Shown here: positions 9,655-21,218 of the stretch, in pieces | Numbering within the stretch: position 1 is the first letter of the stretch | Layout of the letters: each line of letters starts with the position of its first letter | From: Nematopogon swammerdamellus | Taxonomy: Eukaryota > Arthropoda > Insecta > Lepidoptera > Adelidae | Length of the DNA stretch: 64,000 bases | Assembly: GCA_946902875.1 (NCBI GenBank) | Contig: OX336340.1 | Location: forward strand, 25,807,566-25,871,565 | Direction of reading: 5' to 3' | The notes under the pieces: model-generated | Seen by the model: the letters and a program-made list of their open reading frames with translations, nothing else | The model's database searches: none | What the model was told of the DNA's origin: nothing | Translations under genes and position numbers: made by a program

Positions 9655-10755
9655 TTTTTGTGTTATTTAAGTTCAACAGTCCACCTCCTGCCTCCATAAT
9701 CAGATCCTCGTCACCAAGTGTATTGTTAGAAGTATGGGACACTCGTCCAAACCAACCAAATGAGCCCAAATTCGAGGGGGTTACTAGTAACAGTTGAAGA
9801 GTTCCACTGTCCACCTCCTGAATCCATCATTAGACCCTCGCCACCAAGTGTATTGGTAGAAGTATGGGACACTCGTCCAAACAAACCAAATGAGCCCAAA
9901 CTTGAGGGGGTTACTAGTAACGGTTGAAGAGTTCCACTGTATACCTCCTGACTCCATCATCCGACCCTCGTCACCAAGTGTATTGGTAGAAGTATAGGAC
10001 ACTCGTCCAAACCAACTAAATGAGCCCAAAATCGAAGGGGTTACTAGTAACGGTTGAAGAGTTCCACTGTACACATCCTGACTCCATCATCAGACCCTCG
10101 TCACCAAGTGTATTGGTAGAAGTATGGGACACTCGTCCAAACAAACCAAATGAGCCCAAACTCGAGGGGGTTACTAGTAACGGTTGAAGAGTTCCACTGT
10201 ACACCTCCTGACTCCATCATCAGACCCTCGTCACCAAGTGTATTGGTAGAAGTATGGGACACTCGTTCAAACCAACCATATGAGCCCAAACTCGAGGGGG
10301 TTCTAGTAACGGTTGAAGAGTTCCACTGTACACCTCCTGACTCCATCATTAGACCCTCGTCACCAAGTGTATTGGTAGAAGTATGGGACACTCGTCCAAA
10401 CAAACCAAATGAGCCCAAACTCGAGGGGGTTACTAGTAACGGTTGAAGAGTTCCACTGTACACCTCCTGACTCCATCATCAGACCCTCGTCACCAAGTGT
10501 ATTGGTAGAAGTATGAGACACTCGTCCAAACCAACCAAATGAGCCCAAACTCGAGGGGGTTACTAGTAACGGTTGAAGAGTTCCACTGTACACCTCCTGA
10601 CTCCATCATCAGACCCTCGTCACCAAGTGTATTGGTAGAAGTATGGGAACCTCGTCCAAACCAACCATATGAGCCCAAACTCGAGGGGGTTAATAGTAAC
10701 GGTTGAAGAGTTCCACTGTCCACCTCCTGACTCCATCATCAGACCCTCGTTACCA
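9655..10755. repeat. 130-bp tandem repeat array, about 8.4 copies
   Basis: GTTCCACTGT recurs at 9801, 9931, 10061, 10191, 10320, 10450, 10580 and 10710. Spacing is 130 throughout except one 129 caused by a single-base loss near 10303. Units differ by only a few bases, suggesting recent expansion. The small open frames across it are by-products of a repeat length that is not a multiple of three. Confidence 0.95.
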
Positions 10756-11419
10756 AGTTGAAATTATCATAATATTGTATTGTCACGAGAACTCAATGTG
10801 TGTGCAAAGTTTCATAAAAATCGGTTCAGTAGATGTAGTTGAAAAAGTTGTCGCAAGATTTGAAACAAAGATAGAAACAAATATACGAAGTCAAGCTAAA
10901 TAAAACCGTTAAATAAATAAAAATAAAAAAATATAATATAAGTATATAGAAGATAAGAATATAGGTTAGGTTAGAAGATGCGACGCATCTTCTAACCTAT
11001 CCTATATTCCTATATTCCTATATCCAACGAGCCCAAATATGGTGGATTTATCATGTGTAGTTTAGGATTTCCTATGGCTTCCTTCCGGCTCCATCATCAG
11101 GACCCTGGAAATAACATATGACTAGAGTACTTGCGAAGACAAATCCAACGAGCCCAAACACGATGGGCTTATCATGTGTAGTTTAGGAGTTCCTATGGCT
11201 TCCTTCCGGCTCCATCATCAGAACCCAACTAACCTTTTCCTTATCCGGACTTTCTCGTGTCGCTCAGCGACAATATTTTTTCGAATTCCGTAGATTCATT
11301 TTCAATGTGCTCTATAGTCGTGTAAGGCACGAAATCTGGGAATTTTTAAATTACCGTGGTTGTTAGACATTATTTTTAGAACAAAACAGCTTTCCTCACG
11401 GTTATTAACGAGCTATGTG

Positions 11420-11463
11420 GCTCGACGTTTCGGGCCAAGCGTATGGCCCATCCTCATGAGCAC
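11420..11463 (-). ncRNA. Hammerhead-ribozyme-like motif in PLE terminal segment
   Basis: On the minus strand: CTCATGAG, GGGCC, an eight-base loop, GGCCC, then GAAACGTC. Penelope-like elements are known to carry small type I hammerhead motifs with core CTGATGAG...GAAA. Here the third core base is C where G is normally invariant, and the candidate helix II is offset by three bases, so activity is doubtful. Confidence 0.35.
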
Positions 11464-11494
11464 TCTGCCTGGTGCGACGGTTGGCAGAGAACTG

Positions 11495-12268
11495 TCAGAT
11501 CTCCGTCCGTCGTTGACGAAGATTGTAGCTGTGGCCAGTGCGGGTAGTTTCCGTAGACGAGGGTTCAGGTGCGTTCCGGATTTCGGCGGAGAGACAGAAG
11601 GCGCTGATGGTGTCCACATCCGGCTGGTCGTGTCCGTCGTGTCTTCTTCTCTTGAGCGGCGATATGACTGGGTTCCACATCGGCGACAACTTGAAGGCGT
11701 CCTCTCGGTTGAAGTTGTCGTGCTTCTTGATTTCGATGGGCTCTCGGACGAGACGTGGGACGTATCGTGTTTCAGTCGCAAGAATTTTGACCTGATCGAA
11801 CCTAATCCAGTGGTTCGTTCCGGAGTCCATGTGATCGCACACTGCCGATTTGTAGGAGTCCAGTTGTCTCGCCGCTTGTATTTTCTCCGAGACCCGCGTC
11901 AATACGCTCATCTTCGTCTGCCCGATGTATGACTTTCCACAGCTACAAGGGATTTGGTACACGCCGGCAGACTGGAGAGGTAACTTGTCTTCTACCGAAC
12001 GTAGCATCTGGGATACTTACTTTTTTGTAGGGAGTAAACACGGTGCCGATGCTGAGTTTCTTCAGTCTCCTCCCTATTTTATCCGTCAGTCCACGGACGT
12101 ATGGTAAAAATGCTCTCTGTCTGTCGGCGCTTTACACTGGTTGAGATGTCTTTTCGTGAGGTATCAGTGCTTTTCTGCTGTAACCGTTTTGCTTTAGTGC
12201 GCTCGTGATCGTCTTTCTTTCGTTGTCAATGCTGTTTTCATCACAGATGCGTTCTGCTCTCTGTACCA
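11495..12268 (-). pseudogene. PLE reverse-transcriptase end plus GIY-YIG endonuclease
   Basis: From 12268 downward the frame reads LVQRAERICDENSIDNERK and, after a stop, AFLPYVRGLTDKIGRRLKKL and SIGTVFTPYKK, typical of the region joining reverse transcriptase to endonuclease in Penelope elements. A frame change near 12010 leads to an intact 170-residue frame with GVY (15-17), IPCSCGKSYIG (the YIG at 27-29), TRV with the expected Arg at 38, REPIEI with the probable catalytic Glu at 92, and HDNFNRED. The endonuclease domain keeps its key residues although the protein as a whole is broken. The final 35 residues are encoded by the terminal repeat segment. Confidence 0.8.
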
Positions 12269-12371
12269 GGGCCCTCGCCTACGGAAACTACCCGCACTGG
12301 TCACAGCTACAATCTTCATCAACGACGGATGGAGATCTGACAGTTCTCTGCCAACCGTCGCACTAGGCAGA

Positions 12372-12416
12372 GTGCTCATGAGGATGGGCCATACGGTTGG
12401 CCCGAAACGTCGAGCC
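12372..12416 (+). ncRNA. Second hammerhead-like motif, inverted copy
   Basis: Plus strand: CTCATGAGGATGGGCC, loop, GGCCCGAAACGTCGAGCC. It has the same altered core base as the other copy, as expected for two terminal segments copied from one another. Confidence 0.35.
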
Positions 12417-12420
12417 TCAT

Positions 12421-14005
12421 AGCCAGTGGCGTGCACCGACATTTGAGACCGGGTAGGCAGGCAGCAAGAAAGATTCAAAATAAGTAGGTACTTAATTTAA
12501 AAACAGGTTGGACTTTATTTCTCCCACCCTTTCATTTTCAGCCCAGTTTTCATCTTTTTTGTTTCATTGCCACCTCAGATATCCATAAAATGAATGCATT
12601 TTAGTTACACGACATGTCATATATACTGATATCCAGGGTGGCTTTGAAAAAAACCTTTTGTGTGATTTAAACAGAATCAATCTCAACAACTAGTGTGCAG
12701 TGCCGTACATAAACTCAAATATTTTTGAACTTTGAAAAACATAGATGTATTAACTTTATAAGACATATCAGACCACATACTTGACAATCTAGTCCCTCCA
12801 TACATAATCAGGAGTAACCCATGTCCTGCGAAGCCTCTCTCTGACATTTGAAAAGAGCCTGTATAGATGCCAGCTCCTCTCTGCCACATCCCATCTGCCT
12901 TGCCACTGATTTAGTATTTGCACTGTGACCCGTACCGCCTCTCCGGCGGATTCCTGCTTGTGGCCGACTCCTTCCCGGCCCTGAGCATTCCCGCACCAAC
13001 CACCGACCGGAAGGGCTGCAGTGCTGGCCGCCCTGTACGCCTTTGTGCGAGGAGTGTTAGTGCCCGCCTCTGCGTCCGAATAGTAAAGTACAGTAGTCCT
13101 CCGTAGAACAGTGGGACAGTCGTCGCGAAAATGAACAGTTACGAACGACGTGCGTTATGAGCGAGTTCGAGAAAAATATTATTATTTTTATACGATATCC
13201 GAGGTCGCCGTCGAACTATACCTCTGAGTTACTCTGGTGCGTGCTTGTGTATTGTGCATATCCCATAAAAAATAGGAAGTTATAATAAGCTGTTGGACGA
13301 CGAGGTAAACAATAAAAGTGGTGGGATTGGGTGGCTCGCAGATCTTCACTAGGATTGCAGCAATGGCCCTTAAGAATAAGAAGAGTAAGATCCTCGCGAG
13401 TAGCACTTTGAGACACTAACTAATAGGCCACGTTTCGTTCAGTGGAACATTCAGTGGAAGCGACGCGTGCGCACGAAACGTATTGCTACTGTTCTGTCTG
13501 TCCGTGCGCTAACTAAATCGACATCTTGAAGCATCCTGAAGCGGAGCTTGGAAAGGGCAAGTCAGTGGTACGTGGGCGGGCGCGGGTGGGGGGTGGAGGC
13601 AGGCGGGGCGGCTCACACCACACAGCCTTATCGGCCCCTGCAACACTTGCAATTAAATTATGTAAAGAAGCAATCTATTGTTGAACGAAGTTGCATAAAT
13701 GTTGGAGCGCCGCGCCGCGCCGCCCGCCGCACAGACTGTTCAACTATTGCACCAAGTCATTTCGTACTCGCCCGCCTCCAGCTCAACCGACTATACTTTC
13801 ATTAACAGTATTAGGTCAGTCGAGTTGGGTCCGGCTGCGATTTCGGCAACGCATTACGTGCACACGCGCCGAGTCGGTTTCCGCCTTCACGTGACACTCG
13901 AAATCGTTTTTCGAAATCATTCCTGTATCGTACGGCGAAAATATGGAATTATAGCTTCTGTAACCTGATGGTCTTCAACCGATAAAACATTTTAGTCCGC
14001 CCTAT
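12421..14005. other. Intergenic
   Basis: 12421-12680 starts with GCCAGTGGCGTGCACCG, a word common next to lepidopteran repeats. 12800-13000 has a moderately open minus-strand frame (residues such as RQMGCGREELASIQALFKC) that I do not recognise; it is probably transposon-derived. GC-rich stretches lie at 13560-13620 and 13695-13735. No gene can be supported. Confidence 0.35.
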
Positions 14006-14098
14006 TACTGGCATGGCATCTCACTGAGCTTGCTTTCGCGACGAGGGTTGACTATGGCTGTTTCTGAACTCCTAGGCATAGCCACCGTGCTACGTTCC
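14006..14098 (+). repeat. LINE-X 3' tail fragment
   Basis: CTGGCATGGCATCTCACTGA then GCTTTCGCGACGAGGG, matching the 3' tail that follows the reverse-transcriptase remnant at 52311-53062. The 5' part is absent. Confidence 0.7.
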
Positions 14099-15508
14099 TT
14101 ATAAAAAGTACTACATTGGGGAAACCTTGCTGGATAATTGTAATTTTTATTTTTGCCTAAAAACAACTTTCCTGTGCGGCGAGAGGAAATCTCAACTCCC
14201 GCGCACTCTATGTCGGCGGCGCATCGACTATCCGACGCGACGGAAGCACTTTCTTCTTGAAATTATTGTTTCAAATTTAAATAGCTTAGTGGCATTAATG
14301 TTACTGGTAATCACTGGCGGCCGGTCCTAAAGTGCGCCCGTGCGCCGCACTACCATACGATACCACGAGAAGTCTTCACTTTAGTCAAAATAAATAATAT
14401 CTTACAATACAACATACCTACATTAAAACCATAAAGATCGTACTCCAAATAAATACGAATGTGAATTCGACCTTATTTTATAGATCGCAAGGCACGTTTT
14501 TGCGAGTAAACCCGCGCCCCGTGCGGAATCGAATAACGCACGCGGGTCTCCCATCTGAATGTATGGGGATCGGCAAAACACCGCTGGCGCGTGAGACAAA
14601 AGATACTTCATAGAAACAGTATGGGCCGAAATGGAGTTCTGCGTGCAGCGCACGAGCGCCAAACAAGGACGCTATATCGTGAATAGCCGTGCGTGCGACA
14701 CGTCGCGAGCGATTCCTTTTCCTTTTGCACGAGTCCGTCTACATAGAGTCAGCGCGCTGTCATGTGAGTGATGTCACGTACCCGTTAGCGCGCGAATATT
14801 TTTAGGTTTTGTGCTTTCTGTCACGTGATACTGTGAATTAAATGGTGCCGATATTTGCCTAAGAGTTGGTTAAAGGTAAGGCTTTACAAACAGGCGATCC
14901 CAGGTTCAATTCCTCCTTTTCAAATGTTTTTTTATTATACATTTTTTAAGTATTTTTGGGGCATTGCTATTGTTTTCTTTTTGAAAGCTGCAGCAGTGTT
15001 GTAGTCTATGGGTGTGTTCATAAAGGTACTATATGAGTTAAAAAACTTGTTTGGATTTATTTTCTTGGTTTTTGCAACTCATTGAGTGTCCTGAGAATAT
15101 TCATACTAGGTACGTATACATAGTACAACGCGGCGTTTAAAAAATTCGGAAGTCGCGATCTTAAAATAACATTGGGAATGTGTTGGGAAATTTGGTATTT
15201 AAGGAGGTAGGTACCTACTTAGCGCACTACCGGTCGCTGAAGTCACTAGCCGCCACTGCTGGTAATCCAATATATCTACCTGCTTATGTATATAGAAAAA
15301 GTATTTGTAAATTCTCACCTTTTCCGCGATTTATACTGAATATGGCGAATTAGTGTAAGAACTACTCTCAGGAATAATGTATTGTTTATTGATCATTCAC
15401 ATAGCAGTAAGACTGCGCTAGAACTTGGCACAATTTGTTCTATCCGGTTCGATTACACCCACGAAGAAGAACTGGCAAGAAGCTTGGCAGGTTTTAAGAT
15501 TAGTAATG
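14099..15508. other. Intergenic, with one tRNA-like relic
   Basis: GC-moderate sequence without a recognisable exon. 14470-14700 has open minus-strand frames without known motifs. 15365-15475 contains AGCAGTAAGACTGCGCT, part of a dispersed repeat also seen at about 53940. Confidence 0.35.
14848..14925 (+). repeat. tRNA-like sequence or tRNA-derived SINE relic
   Basis: A-box-like TTTGCCTAAGAGTTGGTTA is followed 35 bases on by a perfect B box, GGTTCAATTCC, inside CCCAGGTTCAATTCCTCC, then TTTT and a T-rich tail. The acceptor and anticodon stems do not form well, so this is a decayed tRNA or the head of a tRNA-derived SINE rather than a working tRNA gene. Confidence 0.4.
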
Positions 15509-15881
15509 TTTTTTTATAGAAACTGACATGGTTGGCTACATCACCTACAACATCCGTGATGTCAGCCCATAACACCGGGTGAACTAGGTGCCATGTCAGT
15601 GCTTCCCTTCATTCCATGTCGGCTACACTGAATTTGACGGAAAACACGAACTATTTACATAGCCGTTTCGACCGACGTTTCATTCAGTGCGATGGTACCA
15701 ACCCGGTCGGGATAAACCCTGCCACCTAGTAAGGTTAGAAGGGAAGGGACCTACAGTTTTACGTGGAATCCGAACCGCGGTCAGGCTCCAACGGTCGAGT
15801 GGTCACCCATCCAATTACTGACCGCGCTCAGGGTTGCTTAACTACAGGCGACCGACCGCACCACTGAGCAACCGTGGCTGA
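15509..15881 (-). repeat. SINE-A, near full length
   Basis: The minus strand reads head (TTGCTCAGTGGTGCGGTCGG), a 5S-like core (GTTAAGCAACCCTGAGCGC and GTAATTGGATGGGTGACC), B box GGTTCGGATTCC, the shared body and a TATAAAAAAA end. Confidence 0.88.
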
Positions 15882-17344
15882 AACATTTTGGTTGTTACCT
15901 ATGTTAATGTTTGTAGTTGACGATGTAAGTTCAACACAAATTGTATTATAATGTAACTTTGTTATTTTACTTACAAATAAAGTGAATTGTATTGTATTGT
16001 ATTGTATAAGTGGTTGTAACGCCTGCAGCAGAATATCTGTAGGGTTCGTTTTTAATTTTTTCGAATACAAAGAAATGTTAGAAAAAAAAGTGTAATAAAA
16101 TAATTATTTTGTTGATATACATTTTTATTCAGTACCTACTTAATATATTTTTGGCTGTATTATTATTTAACCAGCCTAGCTAAGGGAGCGGCAGTCAGTG
16201 AAATAGGTGTTTTTTGTGTATTTGTATTACGTACAGGTTAATTCTTGGTAGATTACAGATTATCTGACTGACTGATGAGGTGCAGCAACGCGCATAATTA
16301 CATCGGTTGAGCACAGGCGGGTAGACAGGGCGGGGCGTCGTCACTGCGAACACCGTTGAGCCGGGTCACCTAAACGCCGCATAGTATACGCACAAACAAC
16401 TCGGGATAAGTAATATTGAAGCTCCGCCGGCGGCGCCGCGCGGTGCTTCTAGTTGGCGGTGAAGCGCGCTCGAGTTACGCGGGCGCGGCGGGCCGGGCGG
16501 AACGAAAGAGTTGAACGTTCGCCCGCGAGGAAACCCGGCGGCGAGGCGCGCCCGCCACGCACAACAGCATTTATCTCGGAACTGTGATTTGTGCAGTTAC
16601 GGCCCCTACATTAAGGAGGGCAGACTGCTGTTGACAACGCGGCAACGAGTAGCGACTGCGCGGCGGAGGCGGCGCGGGGACTACCCGTAAACACACTTGT
16701 CTCTGTCGTTGTTCACTTAGACCTTCATATTCCGTTTGCTTACAATTGATGCATCAGCGACTATATATTTTTGTTCCTTAATTTGACGAAATGAAGATTT
16801 AATTTACGATTATACGAGTGCAAGTTATTAATTGTTTATTTATTGATGCACTTATCTAGCAACCTTACAGGACATCTCAACTCGTCTCTCTAGTCTAACT
16901 TAGATCCGGTGTATTGTAAAGTAATGGGCTCGACGTTCTGCTCTCTACGCGTAGCTCTAGCAAGTGCGCTCACTATTTTGTATGTTTATGTTCTGTTTGT
17001 AGTTTTATTAAGTTTTATAATTGTGTTTTTCTGTTCATAAAACATATAATAAAAAGAGCGTAAAATACTAGTTGACCTAGCGTTTAGTAGGAAACGTACA
17101 AAGATTTATTTATTAATTGGGATGAAATCCACGCGTGAGTCAGTATGTTGTAGTTAGTATTTTTCAGAAATTATGCTTCAGCTACACATACCGGCCCTCA
17201 CAAAAAATGCCACTGTACGAAGTATTCGCAGCCAATTAAAACTTACTAATAAAAACTAAAATATTTGAATTTACCGAAATATTTGAAAAATTTACTGTAA
17301 TTTTATTAATAATATTATTATATAAAAATTAATAAAAACTGAGG
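15882..17344. other. Intergenic with a CpG island
   Basis: A TTGTA pentamer run lies at about 15985-16005. 16290-16690 is strongly CpG-rich (GGCGCGG, GCGGCGAGG) and could hold a promoter or untranslated first exon of a gene outside the window, but no TATA, initiator or splice donor is clear. The rest is AT-rich. Confidence 0.4.
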
Positions 17345-18105
17345 TGTTCATACTACAGTCCATGCAGTGTCATGAAGAGGGTCCTCCACCCTCCCCATTA
17401 CCTGGAGAACGGATGGATGCCACCTCCAGGTGTCGTCATTGCTGGCGTGCAACCGAGGCGAAGGTCCGCACACTAACGCACTATATTCCAAACGAAATCC
17501 AAAGCTAACATCCAGAGCCCTAACACTCAGCGAACAGCACACAATGGCTTCATATACTACCAGTTCGAGGCGAAACAACTAGCACATCCAGGCGACTCGT
17601 GCGTCTCCAAAAGGGATCGATTTGGCCCCAGCCTCCTATACCGCGACATCTGGTGCGGTCGACTTCCACACCAGCCCAAATTCGCAAGTCTGCGCCAGCG
17701 ACTTTGGCGCGGTACCGCAGGGGCCAGGGGCGATGATTTAGATATTTATTTTGCCATAAAGAACACACAACAATAACAATATTTTATTGAGACATATGCA
17801 TATTCAGTATGGTTCGTCATCATTTTTTTTGTCATATTCCGTTCAGCAGTGCAATCTATAAGGAAGAACCGGGTAAGAAACCTTACAAAGCTTTTTTTAA
17901 ATATAACTTACATACTAAGTTTTCATTATATAACACACTATATCTAAGCAAAAAAATTAAAAATATTAAGTCAAGATATACCCATAAAAAAGATAATAAA
18001 ATAACAAACAAAGAACATAGTCAAGTTATTAATAAAATTTGTGTTTATGCATATAAACAATTTCAATTATTAAAGTCAGCAGAATTTTTATTTACAGTAA
18101 GAAAA
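17345..18105. other. Unassigned segment
   Basis: 17345-17770 is GC-moderate, with two overlapping minus-strand frames (such as RPWPLRYRAKVAGADLRIW) that match nothing I know. 17809-18105 is very AT-rich and holds a 102-codon plus-strand frame full of Lys/Tyr/Phe, expected by chance in such sequence. Confidence 0.25.
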
Positions 18106-18235
18106 AAATTCACTTAACTTGTCTAAGAGAAATATTTTCAGCTGACTCTGGAACACATTGTCACTATTTATTGATTTTATTGTATCAGGAACATTTTCGT
18201 ACAATTTGGGTCCAATCACGTTAGGGTCTTTTTCA
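18106..18235 (-). pseudogene. Jockey-like LINE C-terminal fragment
   Basis: The minus strand reads DPNVIGPKLYENVPDTIKSI then FQSQLKIFLLDK. The 'LYN-LP--IK-I----FK--LK-FLL' pattern is the usual C-terminus of jockey-type reverse transcriptases; the same region of a related copy is at 19250-19400. Confidence 0.55.
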
Positions 18236-18707
18236 GCCATCGCCGACGAGAGTTAGGGGTTGACTTAGGACACCACTTGACGTGCATGTATGTGTGAGTG
18301 TGTGCGAGCAAAGTGTGCCATAAATTATGCGCCGTTGCCTCCGCCGCCGCGCCCGCACGCTTCATTTCCCGGTCACCTCGACCGTGTTGTTTCTCGTCAA
18401 AGTGGATGTTATTGTAGCCGACGGATGTGAGTGGCACTGTGGTGGCGCACAGTGGTGCGGGAGCACACACTCGCTGCTGTTAATGTCCAACTTTCATTGT
18501 TCCAAAATTAATATGTTTGTCTTTTACCCTACTCCCAAATACTTGTTCACCGATCACTATAATATTGAAATGCTTTGTCTTACAAATTAACACACGCGTA
18601 GCTTTTCGGGTGACACAGACGAGCGAGTTCGAGCACCGACTGAGCAGCAGTGTGCATGTGTGTGTGTGGTATCATTCCATGTTCCCGCGATGGATCTTGG
18701 ATCTCAT
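18236..18707. other. Intergenic
   Basis: A GC-rich patch with GCCGCC runs at 18325-18360, otherwise mixed sequence. No supported gene. Confidence 0.35.
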
Positions 18708-19935
18708 CTGATTCTAGACAAACTAGAAACAGTCCGCAAATCTGCTGGCATGCCGGCTAATTGCAGAAAACTTGTCATTAAACCTTGCTAATGAACTAAC
18801 TTTTCTTGGGGTAATATTTGATAAAAGTTTTACTTGGTAAGCCCACATATACTCTTTAGCTGGTAAGCTGAGTTCCGCATGTTATGCTATCAAAAAAATT
18901 AAAGAACTAGGCGGAACTCATGCTGCAAAAACGGTTTATCATGCTTATTTTGAGAGCATCATGTCATATGGCCTTATGTTTTGGGGAAATGCAGCAGATT
19001 CAAATAGAACATTTATATTACAGAAGAGGGCCTTGCGGTACATCTTGAATATGAAAACTAGAGATACTTGTAGGACAGCGTTCGGGGAGATATGAATCAT
19101 GACTTTACCAAGTGCATATGTTTACCAGAACATAATGCTATGCCAGAAAATATATTCATGATTCCTCTCTTAATTCCGATAATCATAACTATGATAATGT
19201 AAGAATAATGTACAATTAATAAGACATAGATTATCTAAAACCTTAAAAAGCTTTATTTGTAATAGTGTTAGACTTTACAATAAACTGTCTTCTAACATAA
19301 AACAATTAGAAGATAATAATTTTAAACGAAGAATTAAACAAATGTTAATTGAAAAGAGCTATTACACTATTAAGGATGCTTTAGCTGACCATAATTTTAT
19401 CTGAGAATCTCGACTACTGTTTTTTCCACTAAATAACTTGACAATTGGATACACTTTGTATCTTTAGATTTTTAACATGACTTATTACATTTCTTTGTAA
19501 TAAACTTTTCCTAATATTTGTTGAATTGACTTGATATATTTAAGTATCAAATTGACGATGGCACTATACACCAGATATAGGTAATGTAAATAGGCAGAGT
19601 GGTCTGATTCTTCAGTATTCATGTTTATGCTGTAAATATGAATGCTCTTGTGAGCGGTAGTATGGGTTAATTATTTATAAGTTACTATAATATAATACTT
19701 ATAAGGTACTAACAAAACATTGTGACTTGCGAAGTTTGTTTGTCAGTTCTTCTTCGCATTGAATTTAGAACTGGCGGAATTTTCGACATGTCCAAGCGTA
19801 GGTTACCTACCTGTGGATGAAATTATACAATAAACAATAAACAATTGGAGCTTGGTTTCGTGAGGAGACGTAATTTTGGCTCTATCGGCTTCACCATTAG
19901 TTCCTCGGTACAACTACCCATGTTGGTTAACTTCA
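18708..19935 (+). repeat. LINE-X tail split by a nested LINE
   Basis: 18716-18758 ends GTCCGCAAATCTGCTGGCAT and 19851-19935 resumes GAGCTTGGTTTCGTGAGGAG and ACCCATGTTGGTTAAC. At 52942-53062 the same two pieces are contiguous. A second LINE (18759-19850) therefore inserted into the tail of an older LINE-X fragment. Confidence 0.75.
18759..19850 (+). pseudogene. Jockey-like LINE, reverse transcriptase 3' part and 3' UTR
   Basis: The frame reads NELTFLGVIFDKSFTW, stop, AHIYSLAGKLSSACYAIKKI, then AYFESIMSYGLMFWGNAADS and LQKRALRYILNMKTRDTCR. The blocks 'FLGV--D--L-W--H', 'Y---ES---YG---WG' and 'QK-ALR-I' are diagnostic of the C-terminal region of jockey-type non-LTR reverse transcriptases. Several stops and frame changes follow; a C-terminal trace (LYNKLSSNIKQLEDNN) is seen near 19265-19320. 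From 19475 to 19850 is 3' UTR, repeated in inverse at 21928-22315. The 5' two thirds of the element are missing, as in most LINE insertions. Confidence 0.75.
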
Positions 19936-21218
19936 AAAACATTGAGTTATAATGTTGGAAATCAGTATCGACTTCAGTATACATACATTATATTTCAGAT
20001 TAAAGGCTTAATTCGTTTAGGTGTTCTCTCTCTCTGACACAACACGAAATACTTAACTGCAGTTAAAAATGAAGAATCCGTCCCACTGTGCGGCGGCGCG
20101 GCGGCGCGGCGGCGGCGGCGGCTCGCTGTACTGGTTGGTATAAGTAGAGTATGTGAGCATGACAGAATGAGCACCACAGAACATACAACCATAGAAGTAG
20201 ACTAGAAGTTATTATTACGGGATAGAACAAATTGTAACAAGTTCGAGCGCAGTCTAACTGCCATATGAATGATGAATAAACAAAACAACAATACAATACA
20301 ATACAATTACGAAAACACATATAACAAAACTGACACTATATAAAACATTTGTGAGTTGTAACACCACCAAGTTGTCATTATTTTATTTACAACATTTTGA
20401 ACAAATAATAATTAGTGCCGCCATATCGTACAATCTGCACTGCACAATCTTTGTAGCTTGATGCTTTCCGTGACAGCTATGAAAGTGAGCTCAAGTGCGC
20501 GGAGCTACGCTTACTTGCGGCACGCAGAAAGAGTCATCGCGTTACTTCCACTACAGACCGCGCGCGAGCTCCGAGGAAGTTTAAGGAATGTTGACGTAAT
20601 GTCCTAGTGCAGTGATTTAGTCGATATTCAAAAATTCAAAAATTCAAAATTCTTTATTATCAAAAAAACACAAAGAAAAACACAAAACTAGGTTACAACA
20701 GTACACGAATAAAATTATTCCAAACAAATATTGCGTATGGATATTAATAATTAATTATTAAATGATTCTATAATTAGTTACTTATCAATCTTCACACTTC
20801 GAAAGAATGCGTTTTGCCATTTCGCGGGCTTGCCTACGAATTATAATCGACTTTTTTTTCTCCCTGTTCTTATTGCTCGTGCTCGCAATTTCTTCTTCAT
20901 CCATATTGAATCGCTATTTGTACACACAAAATGAAGTCGCTTAATAAAAATAACTGAAAGAGTAACGAATTAACACGCGATTGACTAATACGCGCGCATA
21001 TGTATTACGAATACGGCATCGATAAGCGTGCTCTCGCGTCAAGGCCAACACTCGCACCGGGAGCGCGCGGGGTGTGAAGCGACGGTCGGGAGGGGCCCAC
21101 ACCCGCCCGCTTCCCCAGCCCCCGATTCCTCGGAGCTCGCGCGCGGACTGTTGTATTGTATGTTCTGTGGTATACATACACGCACACCCAGCACAGTGCG
21201 TGCTAAGGTGAAGTTCAC
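19936..21218. other. Intergenic
   Basis: GGC triplet run at 20088-20123 and AATAC pentamers at about 20288-20305. 20626-20760 has the repeated word ATTCAAAAATTCAAAATTC followed by TTTATTAT, the usual LINE 3' end on the minus strand. 20940-21218 is GC-rich and leads into the candidate promoter. Confidence 0.4.

Larger units (their letters stand above)
7855..11339. mobile_element. Foldback-type element A (long inverted arms of 121-bp units)
   Basis: The left arm starts TTGACATTGAAAATGTCTTT. It then runs through a unique segment to the block CACACGACTATCGAGCACAT (about 8248) and 121-bp units at 8341-8690. The right arm is the reverse complement of the same order: 121-bp units at 11015-11230, then the TCGAGCACAT-type block, stopping at about 11339 where the Penelope-like element follows, so the right terminus is missing. 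Between the arms lie AT-rich sequence, a palindrome (9105-9240), two partial copies of a roughly 100-bp unit (9473-9640), a 130-bp tandem array and a piece with TGCAAAGTTTCATAAAAATC (about 10805), a word common in lepidopteran repeats. No transposase is present; it must be mobilised in trans if at all. Confidence 0.7.
11415..12420 (-). mobile_element. Penelope-like retroelement (PLE) remnant with inverted terminal segments
   Basis: The interior encodes, on the minus strand, the end of a reverse transcriptase and a GIY-YIG endonuclease, the hallmark of Penelope-like elements. The outer segments 11415-11575 and 12265-12418 are inverted copies of each other (GACGTTTCGGGCC...CTCATGAG against its complement), as expected for the pseudo-LTRs of this class, which may be direct or inverted. 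Most of the reverse transcriptase is absent. Confidence 0.8.

Noticed and set aside
9632..10723. Several similar 60-120 codon frames (MYSGTLQPLLVTPSSLGS type)
   Set aside because: All are translations of the 130-bp tandem array in shifted registers.
17809..18117. 102-codon frame rich in Lys, Tyr and Phe
   Set aside because: AT-rich sequence with few stops expected by composition; its 3' part overlaps an antisense LINE fragment.
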